Under the pieces are notes generated by a model that worked only from the letters and a program-made list of their open reading frames with translations, did not search any database and was not told the DNA's origin. Positions 25,101-36,034 of a stretch of 64,000 bases of DNA are shown in pieces (position 1 is the first letter of the stretch; each line of letters begins with the position of its first letter). The DNA comes from Ecdyonurus torrentis (Eukaryota; Arthropoda; Insecta; Ephemeroptera; Heptageniidae). The stretch spans positions 48,693,432 to 48,757,431 of the forward strand of contig OX439128.1 of the NCBI GenBank assembly GCA_949318235.1, written 5' to 3'. Made by a program: the position numbers and the translations under genes.

Positions 25101-28100
25101 AGCCTTTCGAGACAAGATATAGCGGAAACAACCATGGGCCTTTTGCCTCTTATTTATGTTTATTATTCAAGGGGTAGTCAATGATAGCTTCTTCAATAGT
25201 GATCATTGTGTTATTGAACCTCCCAAAAACATGATCTCCAAATTTTAATAATTTACGCACGTCTGAACAAAAGTTGTTATAGCAACCCCAAACCTACGTA
25301 ACAGCTAAACTTGCTCTCACACTAGTAGACGCAAGTGTGAGTTACTCTTAATATTGCTCTCACTACTTGATACTTTTGTAATATCTTGGGTATGTATTTA
25401 AAATATTTTTACAGCTGCAGATATGCTATAAAATAAATTATGTAAAGATAAGAGTAATTCACACTGGTGCCACACTAGAATGAGAGCATTGAGTAGCTGT
25501 GACATAGGTTTGGGGTTGTTATAACAGCTTTTCAGCACATTAAAATAATTAAAATTTTGAGACTGTGTTTTTTAGGACGTTTAATAACATGATGATCACT
25601 TTTAAAGAGGTGGCCTTTAATGCTTGTTACTGTTGATTTATTGTAACCAACTAGATATTCAGAGGGAACCAGCAGCAGACCCTACAAAAAATATTATCCA
25701 TAATGATGTATATCATAATATTATTTTTATTTTGTAAACTTAATTATCATTTAATACCATAAGTAATTCAAACCTATGCATGTATTTTAAAGGCTACATC
25801 GATGGTTTGTGTGGCTTCTAAAAGCAGGTGCATCAAGACTAGAAGAAAAACTTTGCCCTCCTCCATTTTTAAAAGACGTTAGTTTTCAGATTAGTGGTAC
25901 AGGTAAGAATTATCTAATTTTTAAATAATAGTATATAACAATTAATGTATTCATACAATTAAAACATAGACTTCTGTACTTGACAGTACTACATTCATAC
26001 GTGTGTGACTTTAATATTCAAATGTTAACTTTAATGAGGGGGGGGGGGGGGGGGGGTAATGAAAGCAAAGATTCTTTAATTTATGTAGTTTGTTGGGATT
26101 TGGGATCAAATGTTCTTGCATAAACAAGTGCTAAAATCTATTTCATACAATTAACTTATAATCAATAAAATAAAAAATTGATTGGTCCGTACGTGTTTAC
26201 TTTGTGCATGCTTGTAATTGGTTGTTGTGTATGCTTTGCTATGTAAACAAGATATTAAAAGTGATAAAAGCAAACAGATGGTACCTTTTTCTGATAGTAT
26301 CAGAGGCAAAATTTACTATAATAACAATAAAACATAGTGTCTGGAAATTTTATGCAAATATGCATTGAGAACTGTGATTATTATTGTTATTTTAATTTGT
26401 GTATTTTTGACTTACAGAGACTGAGGAAGGGTTTGTGTTGGTACCCACACCCACTACATTAGAAAGTGCAAGCTGCTCTGACCATGGAGTAAGTGAGTTA
26501 GAAGCCAGTGGGTGCACTGCATCATCAACTAATTTCTTGGCAGGTAAATTTTGTGCAAACTTCATATCGATGCTTCTGCTTCAAAAGACAGCATCTACAC
26601 TTTCCAGTTTTGCAACAAAACTACTATCTACACTTTCCAAGCAGTGCTGTAACTGGACTATCGGCCATAAACTTAACATCATCGGCAGAAAGTGTAGACA
26701 GTCGTTTCGTCGCAAAACTGGAAAGTGTAGATGCTCTTTTTTGAAGCAGAAGCATCGATATATAAACTTTATCCTCAAAATAAAAGAAATTTAAGGGAAA
26801 ATAAATCATTTTGGTTATATATTATACATTTGACAGAGAAAGACACGAAAAACAAACAAAAATGGAGAAAGTCCCATAGCTTGGGGAAAATCTTGCTAGC
26901 ATAGAGATAAAAAAAATATTAATAATAATAACACATTAGATAGCTTTTAGTACTAAACTCAAAGAAAAGTTGGAGTGTTTTTTGCCTTCGTCAGTCCGTA
27001 CAGACTCAGAGACAAACTATGATTGACCTTTATATGATCATGATCTACATATGAATGATCATCATTCATCTCTTTGAGTCTGTAAGTACTGAAAAGGCAA
27101 AAGACACTCCATTTTTCTTGGAGTTTACTTTAGTGCCAAAAGCTATCCAATGCGTTAGTTTGTTATCTCTGTGTTAGCAAGATTTTTGCCAAGCTATATT
27201 ATGGGACTCTCCTCATTTTGGAAAGACTCTAAAAATAATAAGGCATTTATAGTAAGATTTGTCACTATACCATATACCCACAATGTAAGTAAAGGCTTTT
27301 CCTGTTGCCCAATATACAATTTCCTTATACTTTAATGCTTTCTTTTCCTTTTAATTTTTAATTTGAAATCATTCCACCGCGTGTATTTTCTTGACAGGTC
27401 CGCAAGTACAAGGAGGCATTGTGGAGCTTTACAAACTACTAGGTCGTACTCAATTTTTATCCGTTGCACACTGCTTACTTGTTGGTCATCAACTAGTTGT
27501 TAGATGTGAATGGCCATCGTTAGCATCTGGAATTATCCAAGCTCTCAAGGTATAATCACTTTACTCTAGCTAGTTGTGATATAGCAAATAATAATATGTA
27601 TTTGTTACTCAACAGGCAGTAGTTACGAGAGCTATATTCCGAGCCAGAGTATGGAGTGCCAGTTATATCTCTCCTCTGATGTGCTCCTTGCTAGGATTGC
27701 CCCCCTCGGCTACTTTACCTTTGCCATTGCCTTCTAATGTTCTTGTTCTGGATGTGGTTGCAAGGGAAGGAAAGGAAGGAGGGTTAATGGTATTTGGTGA
27801 ACGAGTGGAGTTTTCTCTCAAATATGGCAACTGTAAAACTCCTGCAAAGTGTAAGTAGATAAAATTTATACTGGAATGAAAAATAAGCTTTTGTGTTATG
27901 TACTCCATATTTTTACAAAGCACATGGGAGTAAAATTTCAAAAAACTATAATTAAATATTTTGAACTGTGTAAATTTTACATAATTGGAATTTTTAGTAG
28001 CCTAAACAATCAGGTATGCAAGAAATCATATTCTGCAATCTTTAAAACTTTTATTCAAAATTCACCTTATTAGTGCTTCAATTCTACCCTTAAAATTGAG

Positions 28101-31100
28101 CTGAGATACTTAACACAACAACGAAAGCAATAATTAACATTAGATTATTAACCTGACAACAGAGCACGTTATATTACGTGCTAGTGCATCTGGGCTCTTG
28201 CGTCGACATGAATAATATGATGTTTTGATGCTTATGCGCTAGTATTTTACTGCTACTGGGCGGACCGTAGTGTATGTAGAGTGTGCCGTCGTGAATAGGT
28301 TAAGAGTTGTTGATTGCTGTTGTTAATTTGTTCATTTCCAACAATAATTTGTACCTATTTAGTCCTTTTCTATTTTTTCTATCAAACCTCTAGGCGAGGT
28401 ACAACTTATGCTAGTTATTTACATATTTACATACTGAATTTACACTCCCGAGACTTCCGAAACCTTATCATAAGATTCGGGTTCTTCCATGGCTGGTCGG
28501 CCTTTACTATTTCACCTTAAATAATATAATGTAGTAATTTTTGATGCTATAGTACTCTGTGAATTGTGTAAGAGTACTGTGATGAAACCCTATACATTGT
28601 TCATAATAATTATTAAGAAAAATCGACTGTGAGTAATTGATAATTAAAAGATTGGATGGAAAAACACATAAAGATTAGAATAATTTGGGGAATGAGAGAT
28701 ACTAATGCAAGTAATGAGCTTAGAGAGGATAAGTAGACTTGGATAGGTATGCTGTGGTAGAGAAAATGATTTCAAACCCTGGCTAAAAAAAAATAATAAT
28801 AATAATGCATAGAGCATTAATTAATTAAGTGTGTGTACTAGCCACTTCTATTACTTTTTAGAGAGTAATATCCTCAGAGTCTATGCTCATTTATACCTCC
28901 CTAACTTTCCCTAATCTATATGTGTTTTTCAATCAATTTTTTTTAATAATGATAAATTTGACAGAAAAGGATAGGGAAGAAAAAAAAAAAAAAAAAGCTA
29001 GGGTTTTACATAGTGAAGAGTTGAAAATCGATGAAAATCTTGTTAGCACAGAGGGCGATAAAAAATCATCAACTTTTAATTGCCTATCCACAGTCATTCA
29101 CATAATCAGCAATGTATGTTTTCTTTTCTAATAAAACATTAATTAATTGTATCATATGTATATTAAGGAAAATAAACCATCGCAGTTAGGTATGATAAAT
29201 TGAAAGAAAAGGATAGGAGAAAACCAGCAAGGGCCTTACCATAGTGAAGAGAGTCCCATAGTTCGGTGAAAATCTTGCTACATTTAAAATAAAATAATTC
29301 TAGAATAGTATTCAATAGAGCAAAGACAAGACAAAAATTAGCAATTTTAAATTATCTTAGATAGTGCAATTGATCTAAATTGGTTTTGTTTTCCAGGGCC
29401 TACTTTGTTGCTAAAAATGGACAAAGCATTACAAAACTCTTTCCTAACACCAACTGCTCTTCACTGTCATCTTGTAGCTCTCAAAGAAGAATGGCTGAAG
29501 TAAGTAAAAACTAAATTATTTTCTTTGTGAATTTTTGTATTTATCGCGATTGTCTTCTTAAAATTAATTTGGGGATAGTTTTTTTTTTTTTTTTTTTTTT
29601 TAACTGAAAAACACATTGATAGGTTTTTAAAATGTGAGATTGAGCTGTTATGCTTGTTTTACACAATTAACTCAAGAGAAAATGTTCTAACCAAAAAAAT
29701 AAGACAAGTTTTTTTTTTTTTTTTTCTTTTCTTTTCTTTTCTTTTCTTTTCTTTTCTTTTCTTTTCTTTTCTTTTCTTTTCTTTTCTTTTCTTTTCTTTT
29801 CTTTTCTTTTCTTTTCTTTTCTTTTCTTTTCTTTTCTTTTCTTTTCTTTTCTTTTCTTTTCTTTTCTTTTCTTTTCTTTTCTTTCCTCTAATATGCAAGG
29901 TGCCCTTGCAATAGCTCAATCTCTCTTTCTCAAGTATTTTCAAATCTATATTTGCTTATTGCTTATTAAAATTTGAACCTGTCCCTGTGGCATAGTGGCT
30001 CGCAAGCTTGTCTTGCATGAGACAGATCAGCATTTGATATGTTTGTGCTAGCTGGCCTTGATGACTATAAGCTAGTAGGTGTGTGGTGTTGAGCAGTAAT
30101 GTCTTAATATGTTTAAGCATGTGCATTACCAGTGCAATGCAGAGGTAGACCAGGTAGTTAGACGACAGCTTGTTCATAATAATGTGCACTTCCATCATAA
30201 AGTAAAAGGTGGTCTGAGCTGTACAGGTCTGGCAACAGAAGCCCAGAGGAGTGCATGTTTTGGGCCAGTGGTTTGCTAAGCCACAATTCCTAAACAAATT
30301 ACCCTTAAAGCCCTTGTCAGATTTTAATGATACATTTGATGCCATAATTTTGTTGCATTCCTTAAAGCCCTTGTCAGCTTACTTTTTTATCATTTAGAAT
30401 ACTAGATTAATAATTATCATACCTTATTTTCCATGAATTAGACACCATTTATGCTATCATTTATGTTCATTTTAACAGTTATTTCACACATCTGACATCA
30501 CAATGTACCGATGGAGCCGTGATAAAGATAAAGAACTTGAGGAAGGGGCTTCAATTTATCACGTGACCAGAGCGGTGACTGTGATTGGCGGCGGTATATT
30601 GTGACGTCAGATGCATGAATTAACCGTTAAAATGAAAATAAATGCAAAATCAACATGTTGGCGTCTCCTCATTCATGGATAATAAGGCATGGTAATTATC
30701 AATCTAGTATTCTAAATGATTAAAATTAAGTTGGCAAGGGCCTTAAGGATTGTAACAAAATTATGGCATCAAGTGTATCATTAAAATCTTATTTACATGC
30801 TAATTTAGAATCTATCGTGAATATTTACAAAGAAATTCAATTATTTTCCAATAATATCAACTAAAATACATACATACATACATACATACATATCATGATG
30901 CTATAAATCCCTTTCGGGGTAAGCCAACAACACAGATGTTTTATCCTGACCCAGTGATAGACCTCCACAACTTCCTATCCTGACACCTGACATACTTCAC
31001 TTGCTTCCGCCAGTCTCATACCTTGTTTCATACATTTCCTTTTGCATTTCATACTGCGTACATTCTTATTTTTCAAACATCTTCCAACCACCTCAGACCA

Positions 31101-31465
31101 TGATGTTTTAGGCCTGCCTCTATCTCTCCTTCCATCCACTCTACTATGAAATACCTGCTTTGCTATTCTTTCATCACCCATTCTCTCAACATGACCAAAC
31201 CACCGTAATACACTGTTCTCATACTTCTCAGTCACAGTTTCTTTTACTCAAAGAGGTGTAAAATTAGTTTTCTAGCTTTGTTTCTTCCTTGTGTTTTTAA
31301 TCAGAAAAGTATTATTTTTTTTCCGCCAGCATTTCTCGAACTGTGATGAGACTTCACCAAACAGGAACATCATCTGCAGATCTTTCAAAGTTGATGTCAA
31401 CTCTGGGAGCGCAAACACAAGATTGGCCTCTAATCAGCTACTGGGGCACTCTCCACAGGCAGTAA
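22172..31465 (+). CDS. FLCN: Folliculin
   Basis: Eleven exons join in frame: 22172-22288, 22351-22434, 22637-22792, 22860-23084, 24230-24432, 25793-25902, 26418-26543, 27398-27549, 27616-27850, 29397-29499 and 31330-31465, giving about 548 aa (human 579). The start MNAVISVNHFCEVHGPQVLF is the folliculin N-terminus. The longin domain includes QACLRSLSCE, PVFFGDA and ARGFHRQFSF. Arg152 in ARGFHR aligns with the human arginine finger Arg164 used to activate RagC/D GTPase. AWPFL, RWFVWLLKAGASRLEEKL and the C-terminal DENN region (ALKEEWLN, LSTLGAQ-like LMSTLGAQTQDWPL, ISYWGTLHRQ) also fit. Folliculin works with FNIP at the lysosome in amino-acid signalling to mTORC1 and in restraining TFEB. Introns 4, 6, 7 and 10 contain many transposons. 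A poly(A) signal lies 49 nt after the stop. Confidence 0.97.
23280..24075. mobile_element. TTAA-flanked 796-bp element with tRNA-like segment
   Basis: Perfect 16-bp inverted repeats AAGTAGTTTGAACGAG / CTCGTTCAAACTACTT are each bordered by TTAA. The element fills most of FLCN intron 4. Inside are a 79-codon open frame (23326-23565, unrecognised) and a tRNA-like segment (about 23923-23996) with box A TAGCACAGTTGG and box B GGTTCGATACC. The anticodon and T stems of that segment do not pair properly, so it is not a working tRNA by eye. Confidence 0.8.
24838..25062. mobile_element. Foldback family D, copy 1
   Basis: Inverted modules AGGAAAATCTTGATGGCAC / GTGCCATCAAGATC surround AACTGAAGAAGAGGG. 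The copy at 44160 shares the same order. Confidence 0.6.
25167..25620. mobile_element. Foldback element family E, copy 1
   Basis: Inverted arms contain CCAAACCTACGTAACAGCT / AGCTGTGACATAGGTTTGG and CTTGCTCTCACACTAG / CTAGAATGAGAGCA. The right end is CTTTAA. The same family is at 52945-53414. It lies in FLCN intron 5. Confidence 0.8.
26564..26763. mobile_element. ATCGATGC foldback family F, copy 1
   Basis: Inverted ends TATCGATGCTTCTGCTTCAA / TTGAAGCAGAAGCATCGATA, and inverted copies of GCATCTACACTTTCCAG. It begins about 20 bp after an FLCN splice donor (26544). Confidence 0.85.
26794..27330. mobile_element. Foldback family B, copy 2
   Basis: GGAAAATAAATCATT end, AAGTCCCATAGCTTGGGG..ATCTTGCTAGCATAG module with an inverted counterpart at 27160-27210, and a central AGACTCAGAG palindrome. 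It lies in FLCN intron 7. Confidence 0.7.
28930..29285. mobile_element. Foldback family B, two truncated copies
   Basis: Fragments with GAAAATCTTGTTAGCACAG (about 29033-29051) and a second left end at 29165 with AAATAAACCATCGCAGTTAG and CAGCAAGGGCCTTACCATAG. The second ends abruptly at CTTGCTA. It lies in FLCN intron 9. Confidence 0.6.
29710..29884. repeat. (TTTTC)n microsatellite
   Basis: About 30 copies of the TTTTC unit preceded by poly-T. Long Phe-rich or Lys-rich frames across it are artefacts of the repeat. Confidence 0.97.
29978..30318 (+). mobile_element. tRNA-headed SINE
   Basis: The head has a box A-like TGGCATAGTGG and a weak box B. The middle region TGTACAGGTCTGGCAACAG and CCCAGAGGAGTGC resembles the middle of the 5S-headed SINE at 18040-18085 (TGCACAGATCTGGTAGTCG, CTCAGAAGAGTG). 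The right end is joined to the foldback at 30319. It lies in FLCN intron 10. Confidence 0.6.
30319..30789. mobile_element. 470-bp near-perfect palindromic foldback element
   Basis: Positions mirror around about 30554. Examples are AGATTTTAATGATACA against TGTATCATTAAAATCT, GAATACTAGATT against AATCTAGTATTC, and ACATCTGACATCAC against GTGACGTCAGATGC. The arms are about 190 bp and the loop about 75 bp. It lies in FLCN intron 10, beside the SINE. Confidence 0.9.
30868..31250 (-). mobile_element. 3' end of a non-LTR retrotransposon (LINE)
   Basis: A minus-strand frame (31235 to 30975) reads VLRWFGHVERMGDERIAKQV and then a GRRDRGRPKTSW segment, a C-terminal signature common in LINE reverse-transcriptase proteins. 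The 3' UTR has TATCATGATGCTATAAATCC (as read on +) and a short TACA repeat tail at 30868-30890. It is strongly 5' truncated and sits in FLCN intron 10. Confidence 0.88.
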
Positions 31466-31513
31466 ACGTTGTGTCTATCTGCATTTTCCAACCCTTTGTA
31501 AAGATATGTGATC

Positions 31514-31519
31514 AATAAA
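31514..31519 (+). terminator. FLCN poly(A) signal AATAAA
   Basis: AATAAA 49 nt after the FLCN stop codon, followed by a GT-rich stretch. Confidence 0.7.
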
Positions 31520-31800
31520 GTCTGTTACACAAGTTTGTTACCAAAGTGCACTTAATTAATTTTCAAATTAAAAATTATGAAACGTAAAATGTCAAAATCT
31601 TGATAGTATTTCCTTATTATGAAATATTAATTATATTCATTTCTCATCTTAAAGCGAATGATAGAAAATTTTGCATAAAAAAAGACAGTAAAGACTACAA
31701 ACAATGTGGATTACCTTTGTGTATCCTGTATGTAGTATGTACAATGTTAGAAACAGTAAATAAAATCAGAGGTATAATGGCTTGTGGCTATAATAATATA

Positions 31801-32291
31801 TTAATGCTGTTGCGGCTAATCCACACTTCCACGTTTAGTGGGATTTCTTCCTTTCACGCATCTACGTTTATCACGATAGCCATAGAAACACGCATCTACA
31901 TTTCGATGCCTCTGCATCAAAAGCAAGCATCTACACTTTCCAGATTTCCGACATTTCGAATATCTACACATTCCGAGCAGCGCTGTAACTCAACTAGCGG
32001 CCATGAACTTAACATTGCAGATGCTCGTCAGTAGAAAGTGTAGATATGTAGTCGTTTTGACGGAAAGCTGGAAAGTGTAGATGCTCAATTTTGACGCAGA
32101 GGCATCGATTTATCGCGACAACAGGTATTAAACACTTAGCTATACCTGTTTTCCTATGAAGATATGTTTTTTACCTAGTGTCACGATAAATGTAGATGCA
32201 TATTTTTATGGCTGTCCCGATAAACGTAAATGTGTGAAAGTAAAGCAAACCCATTAAAATTAGAAGTGTGGTTTAGCCGCAACAGCATCAA
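31801..32291. mobile_element. ATCGATGC foldback family F, long composite copy
   Basis: Outer inverted ends TGCTGTTGCGGCTAATCCAC and its complement near 32270-32290. The middle arms have CATCTACGTTTATCACGA and its counterpart. The inner element 31905-32110 matches family F (GATGCCTCTGC..TCAAAA, CATCTACACTTTCCAG). Confidence 0.85.
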
Positions 32292-32661
32292 TATGATAGA
32301 AAAAAAAGTGTTTTGGTTTATAATGCAAATCAAGTTTTAACAATTAAAATTCACTTTGGAAAATTAAGTTGAGGAAAAATCATAATTATAGAAACAAATA
32401 ACAGGACATCAGTAAAATATTGATAACTGCAACCTGCAAGACAGGATAGGGTATTATCTATAATATTATGGATGTACAAACGACTGTGATAATACTGATA
32501 ATATATTTTACCATTTAAATTTACCACATGCTTTTTCTCATACGAATAACATTTCAATATTAGAATGAGTGGTTAAATGGTAAAATATGTTATTACAATA
32601 TAAAGTGTACATTACCAATGTTACCTGTTTTACCAATCAGTCCTCAGTTGCATACACATAA

Positions 32662-32774
32662 TAATGCTGTTCGTAAACCCTGTTCTCTTGCACCAAAAAA
32701 TGCGCATTCCATTTGAATAACCATAGGTGATCATCATTTTGTGTTGCAGAGAACAGGGTTTACGAACAGCATTA
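32662..32774. mobile_element. 113-bp MITE family G, copy 1
   Basis: Inverted ends TAATGCTGTTCGTAAACCC / GGGTTTACGAACAGCATTA. The copy at 43098-43209 differs at only a few positions, so both insertions are young. Confidence 0.92.
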
Positions 32775-32918
32775 ATGTGTTTCTTTAATTAAAAATTTTA
32801 AGATTTAATTGTTAAAACTTTAATATAGTATTTTCTTTCCTTTGGTTTTTACATGTCTTCTTTAATATATGTTTTATTGAGTTTATAGTTAGTTATAGTA
32901 TAGAAGCTGAAAATCATA

Positions 32919-33082
32919 GATGCAAGAAAGGGAGGTTACGTAATATTTTGGTGAGGCTAGACACGTGTAGTGTAATAATTGTTATAACCTCACATGGTAT
33001 AAGCAAGCATTATTGTAACCTCACGTAATCTGCTTATATATAACCTAACAGAAATGTTACGTTACCTCCTTTTCTTGCATCC
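32919..33082. mobile_element. Short foldback element
   Basis: Ends GATGCAAGAAAGGGAGGTTA and, inverted, TACCTCCTTTTCTTGCATC, with a TAACCTCAC module repeated inside. Confidence 0.7.
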
Positions 33083-33204
33083 CTGCTCAAAATACTTAAC
33101 AAATATAAGATATATTTTATTCTACTGATGTAGATATAAATTATCTCCGTTATAGCTATAGTATATGCCTCCATATCTTTTTATTTATAAATAAAAAAGA
33201 TGAG

Positions 33205-33475
33205 GGTAGTGAATAACATTGCTCAGCATAGGACAAACTTTGTTTTAGGGACTTTTCTTTGGGAAATCAGTTAATTTTTTGTTATTGTTATTTTTTGAGA
33301 TACTTGAGATACTAATTCTCAATTCAACATATTTACAGCATCACTGCTCTCAAAAATATTGCATAGTGTTTTTAAACTGGCAAAATGAGTTATTTTACTA
33401 TGCCACCCATGTTATTGAGTGATCCAACATGGCATCAACTTTAACATGAATGTATAGACCCTATAAGTTTTAAAG
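33205..33475. mobile_element. MITE family C, truncated copy 2
   Basis: Shares GTGAATAACATTGCTCAGCA, TTTTTAAACTGGCAAAATGA and the GACCCTATA end with the copies at 21504 and 55865. The second terminus is missing. Confidence 0.8.
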
Positions 33476-36034
33476 TGCACTTAAATGATACAACACCTGG
33501 CCATATAGAGGTACATAGTATTGTACCTGTACAATAAATTGAAAAGATATGTTTTCCCCATATAAATTGTACTGTATATTTTGTGAATAAGAGGCAAAAA
33601 TGGATTGAATTATTACTATTTCCTTGTTAACTGCAACATTTGTTAAAAATGAATCTATCTGTCTATTAGAATTATATTATTATCTGTTATATATGTTTTA
33701 AAAATAAAATAAAAGATTAATTGTTTTCATTACAATTTATTTTATTTTTCTCTCCTACATTTTGTGCATTAAAATTTCAAAGATGGCTTTCTGATACATA
33801 CAATTACAATAAATCAAAATTAATAAATTTTTATCTATTATAATTTTTATAATCCTAAATTATACAACTTTTGTTTAGGTATATAAATAATGTAAAATAA
33901 AAATAAATTAAAAGTAGCAGCACCTTATCATTAAAAGGAAATTTTGTTAAGAAACTTGAATTTTGTTTAAATAAAAAAATTGGCACACATTAAATTGGAA
34001 CACACTCTCTATCATGTTTTCACTGATATGAATTATAAGCCTGATAGTATATTTTATTACACAATTATATTATATATTTTTAATTTATATTGCATTAAAG
34101 GCTTTCAATAAGGGGGGGGGGGGGAGAGATGTCTTGTTTATTAATATTTTATTAACACTAGCAAGAAACACCTAAGCTTTTTTTTTTCTTTTTTTTTTCA
34201 TGTTTTTTTTTTTTTTTTTTCATTTTTCATTTTCTTTGCTTTTTTTTTTTTTTTTTTTTTTGTTATTAAATACTGGTCATTATGCCTATAGTATTGTTAC
34301 ATATTTATTTAAGAAGCTCTAAGAAAAATCTCGTAGAAAACATTAATATCTACTATAATACGTTTTTTTTTTTTTTTTTTTTCCTCTCATCTTCTTCTTC
34401 TTCTTCTCTCTCTCTCTCGCTCTCTCTTTTTTTTAAAGCCTTCATAACATGATGATAATTTATATTAATACATTTCTTCAAGCTGCATACTAAACTAGTT
34501 GTTATACAACAAAAATAACAATATTTTGTATTTGTGACTTTTTAAGTCTACTTTGTTATGATAAGTATGAACTGGAGTTATTAAAAACTATGGCTATGAT
34601 TTGTTTTTGTTTTTTTAGTCCAAGCATAAAATTATTGCTGTATTCATAGCACACTTTTTACTTGTCTTAACTTAATTTCAGTTCTAAAATATACTGCATT
34701 ACTAACTATTATAGAAACATAAAATTTTAAATTCTAATATATAATATTATATTCACATAGGTTTTATATTTTTTTTAATGCAGATTTTTTTTTTTTTTTT
34801 TTTTTTTTTACAAGTTTTCAAAAGTAATTATTACTATTAATTTGTTTTATTCACATTACACATTTAAACACTCTTATACTACAAAAACTTCTTAACTGAA
34901 GGACACACTTATTCTTGAGATTGACTCATCATGAAAATGAGTACAATGTCATAATATCTAATTAACAATGTATTATAAATACAACATATTAGATTACGAG
35001 ACATAAGTTTTAGTATTAACATGTTAAACATTTAACCAGAAAAAAAAAAGAAGGAAAAAAAAAACGTGGTCAAATGAATAACACTAATTTTGTTCACAGG
35101 TATATGATGTACTTTTCATGTCGTAGTAAAAAAAAAATACATCAATATATACCTGGCCAAATGAATATCAAAATACCATGCTTAACTCATCCAAAATAAG
35201 CAAATCAAGGGAGATCTTTAACACTGTCACTAATGAGGAAGAAGTTAAGGTGGACCCAGCTGATGATAGTTACACGTTCTTAAGTTCTTTTTTTTTTCTT
35301 TCTTTAAAAAGAAAATGCATTTCTTATGCAACACACTTGGAGCACATCTCAAGGTCATATTACAACCCTAGATTAGGGGAGTATAAATGTCCACCTTAGA
35401 CTACCACTGGAGGGAAATTTGGGGGGGGGGGGGGATTTAGGCTCTTTTTTTTCAATCCTCACTACGCTCAATTGTAAAAAGACTACTAATGTTCCAAATA
35501 TATGTAAAGTTCTGTGAATTAATTAAAACAAACACTCTTGAAGTTCTGTAGAAAATTTTACAAGTGTCAAAATAGACACTAGCAGCAATCACAACTTAAG
35601 AAGTTGAGATTATTGAATACTTATAATTAGATTTTAGTTCTATATATAATTTTTTTTTATACATAGTAAAATGAGAAAACACTTTAAAACCATAAAAACT
35701 TAATAAGTTTTTTTTTCTTTTTTAAATCTATTATTACACAAGCTACTAAAAGTACATAAAATTTACCATTGATTGAGTTAACTGATGAAAATGACATTTG
35801 AAGTACACAAAAATTTTGTTTACATGCTTGACAAAATACATTTACTATTAAAAATATATACACACATTATTTATTATAATTTTTGTTAGTCCATTTTTTT
35901 TTTCTTTCATAATGATAGTATTATATACACTGTGCTAATATGTGTTTTTGTTTTGTTTTATACAAGCAGCTTGAAGAAATAAAACTATAATATAATATGA
36001 AGTGAATTACTATTATGTATAACACTTTTTTTTT

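Larger units (their letters stand above)
31520..36034. other. Intergenic repeat-rich DNA between FLCN and the STPR gene
   Basis: No gene was found. It holds foldbacks (31801-32291, 32662-32774, 32919-33082, 33205-33475) and numerous homopolymer runs (poly-T at 34180-34260, 34363-34381, 34785-34810; poly-G at 34112-34124 and 35421-35434). The right part probably includes the STPR-gene 3' UTR read on the - strand. Confidence 0.5.

Noticed and set aside
29654..29943. Phe/Leu-rich (+) and Lys/Glu-rich (-) frames
   Set aside because: Produced by the TTTTC pentanucleotide repeat.
31600..32034. 144-codon frame downstream of FLCN
   Set aside because: Overlaps a family F foldback element; the frame is a by-product of the repeat.
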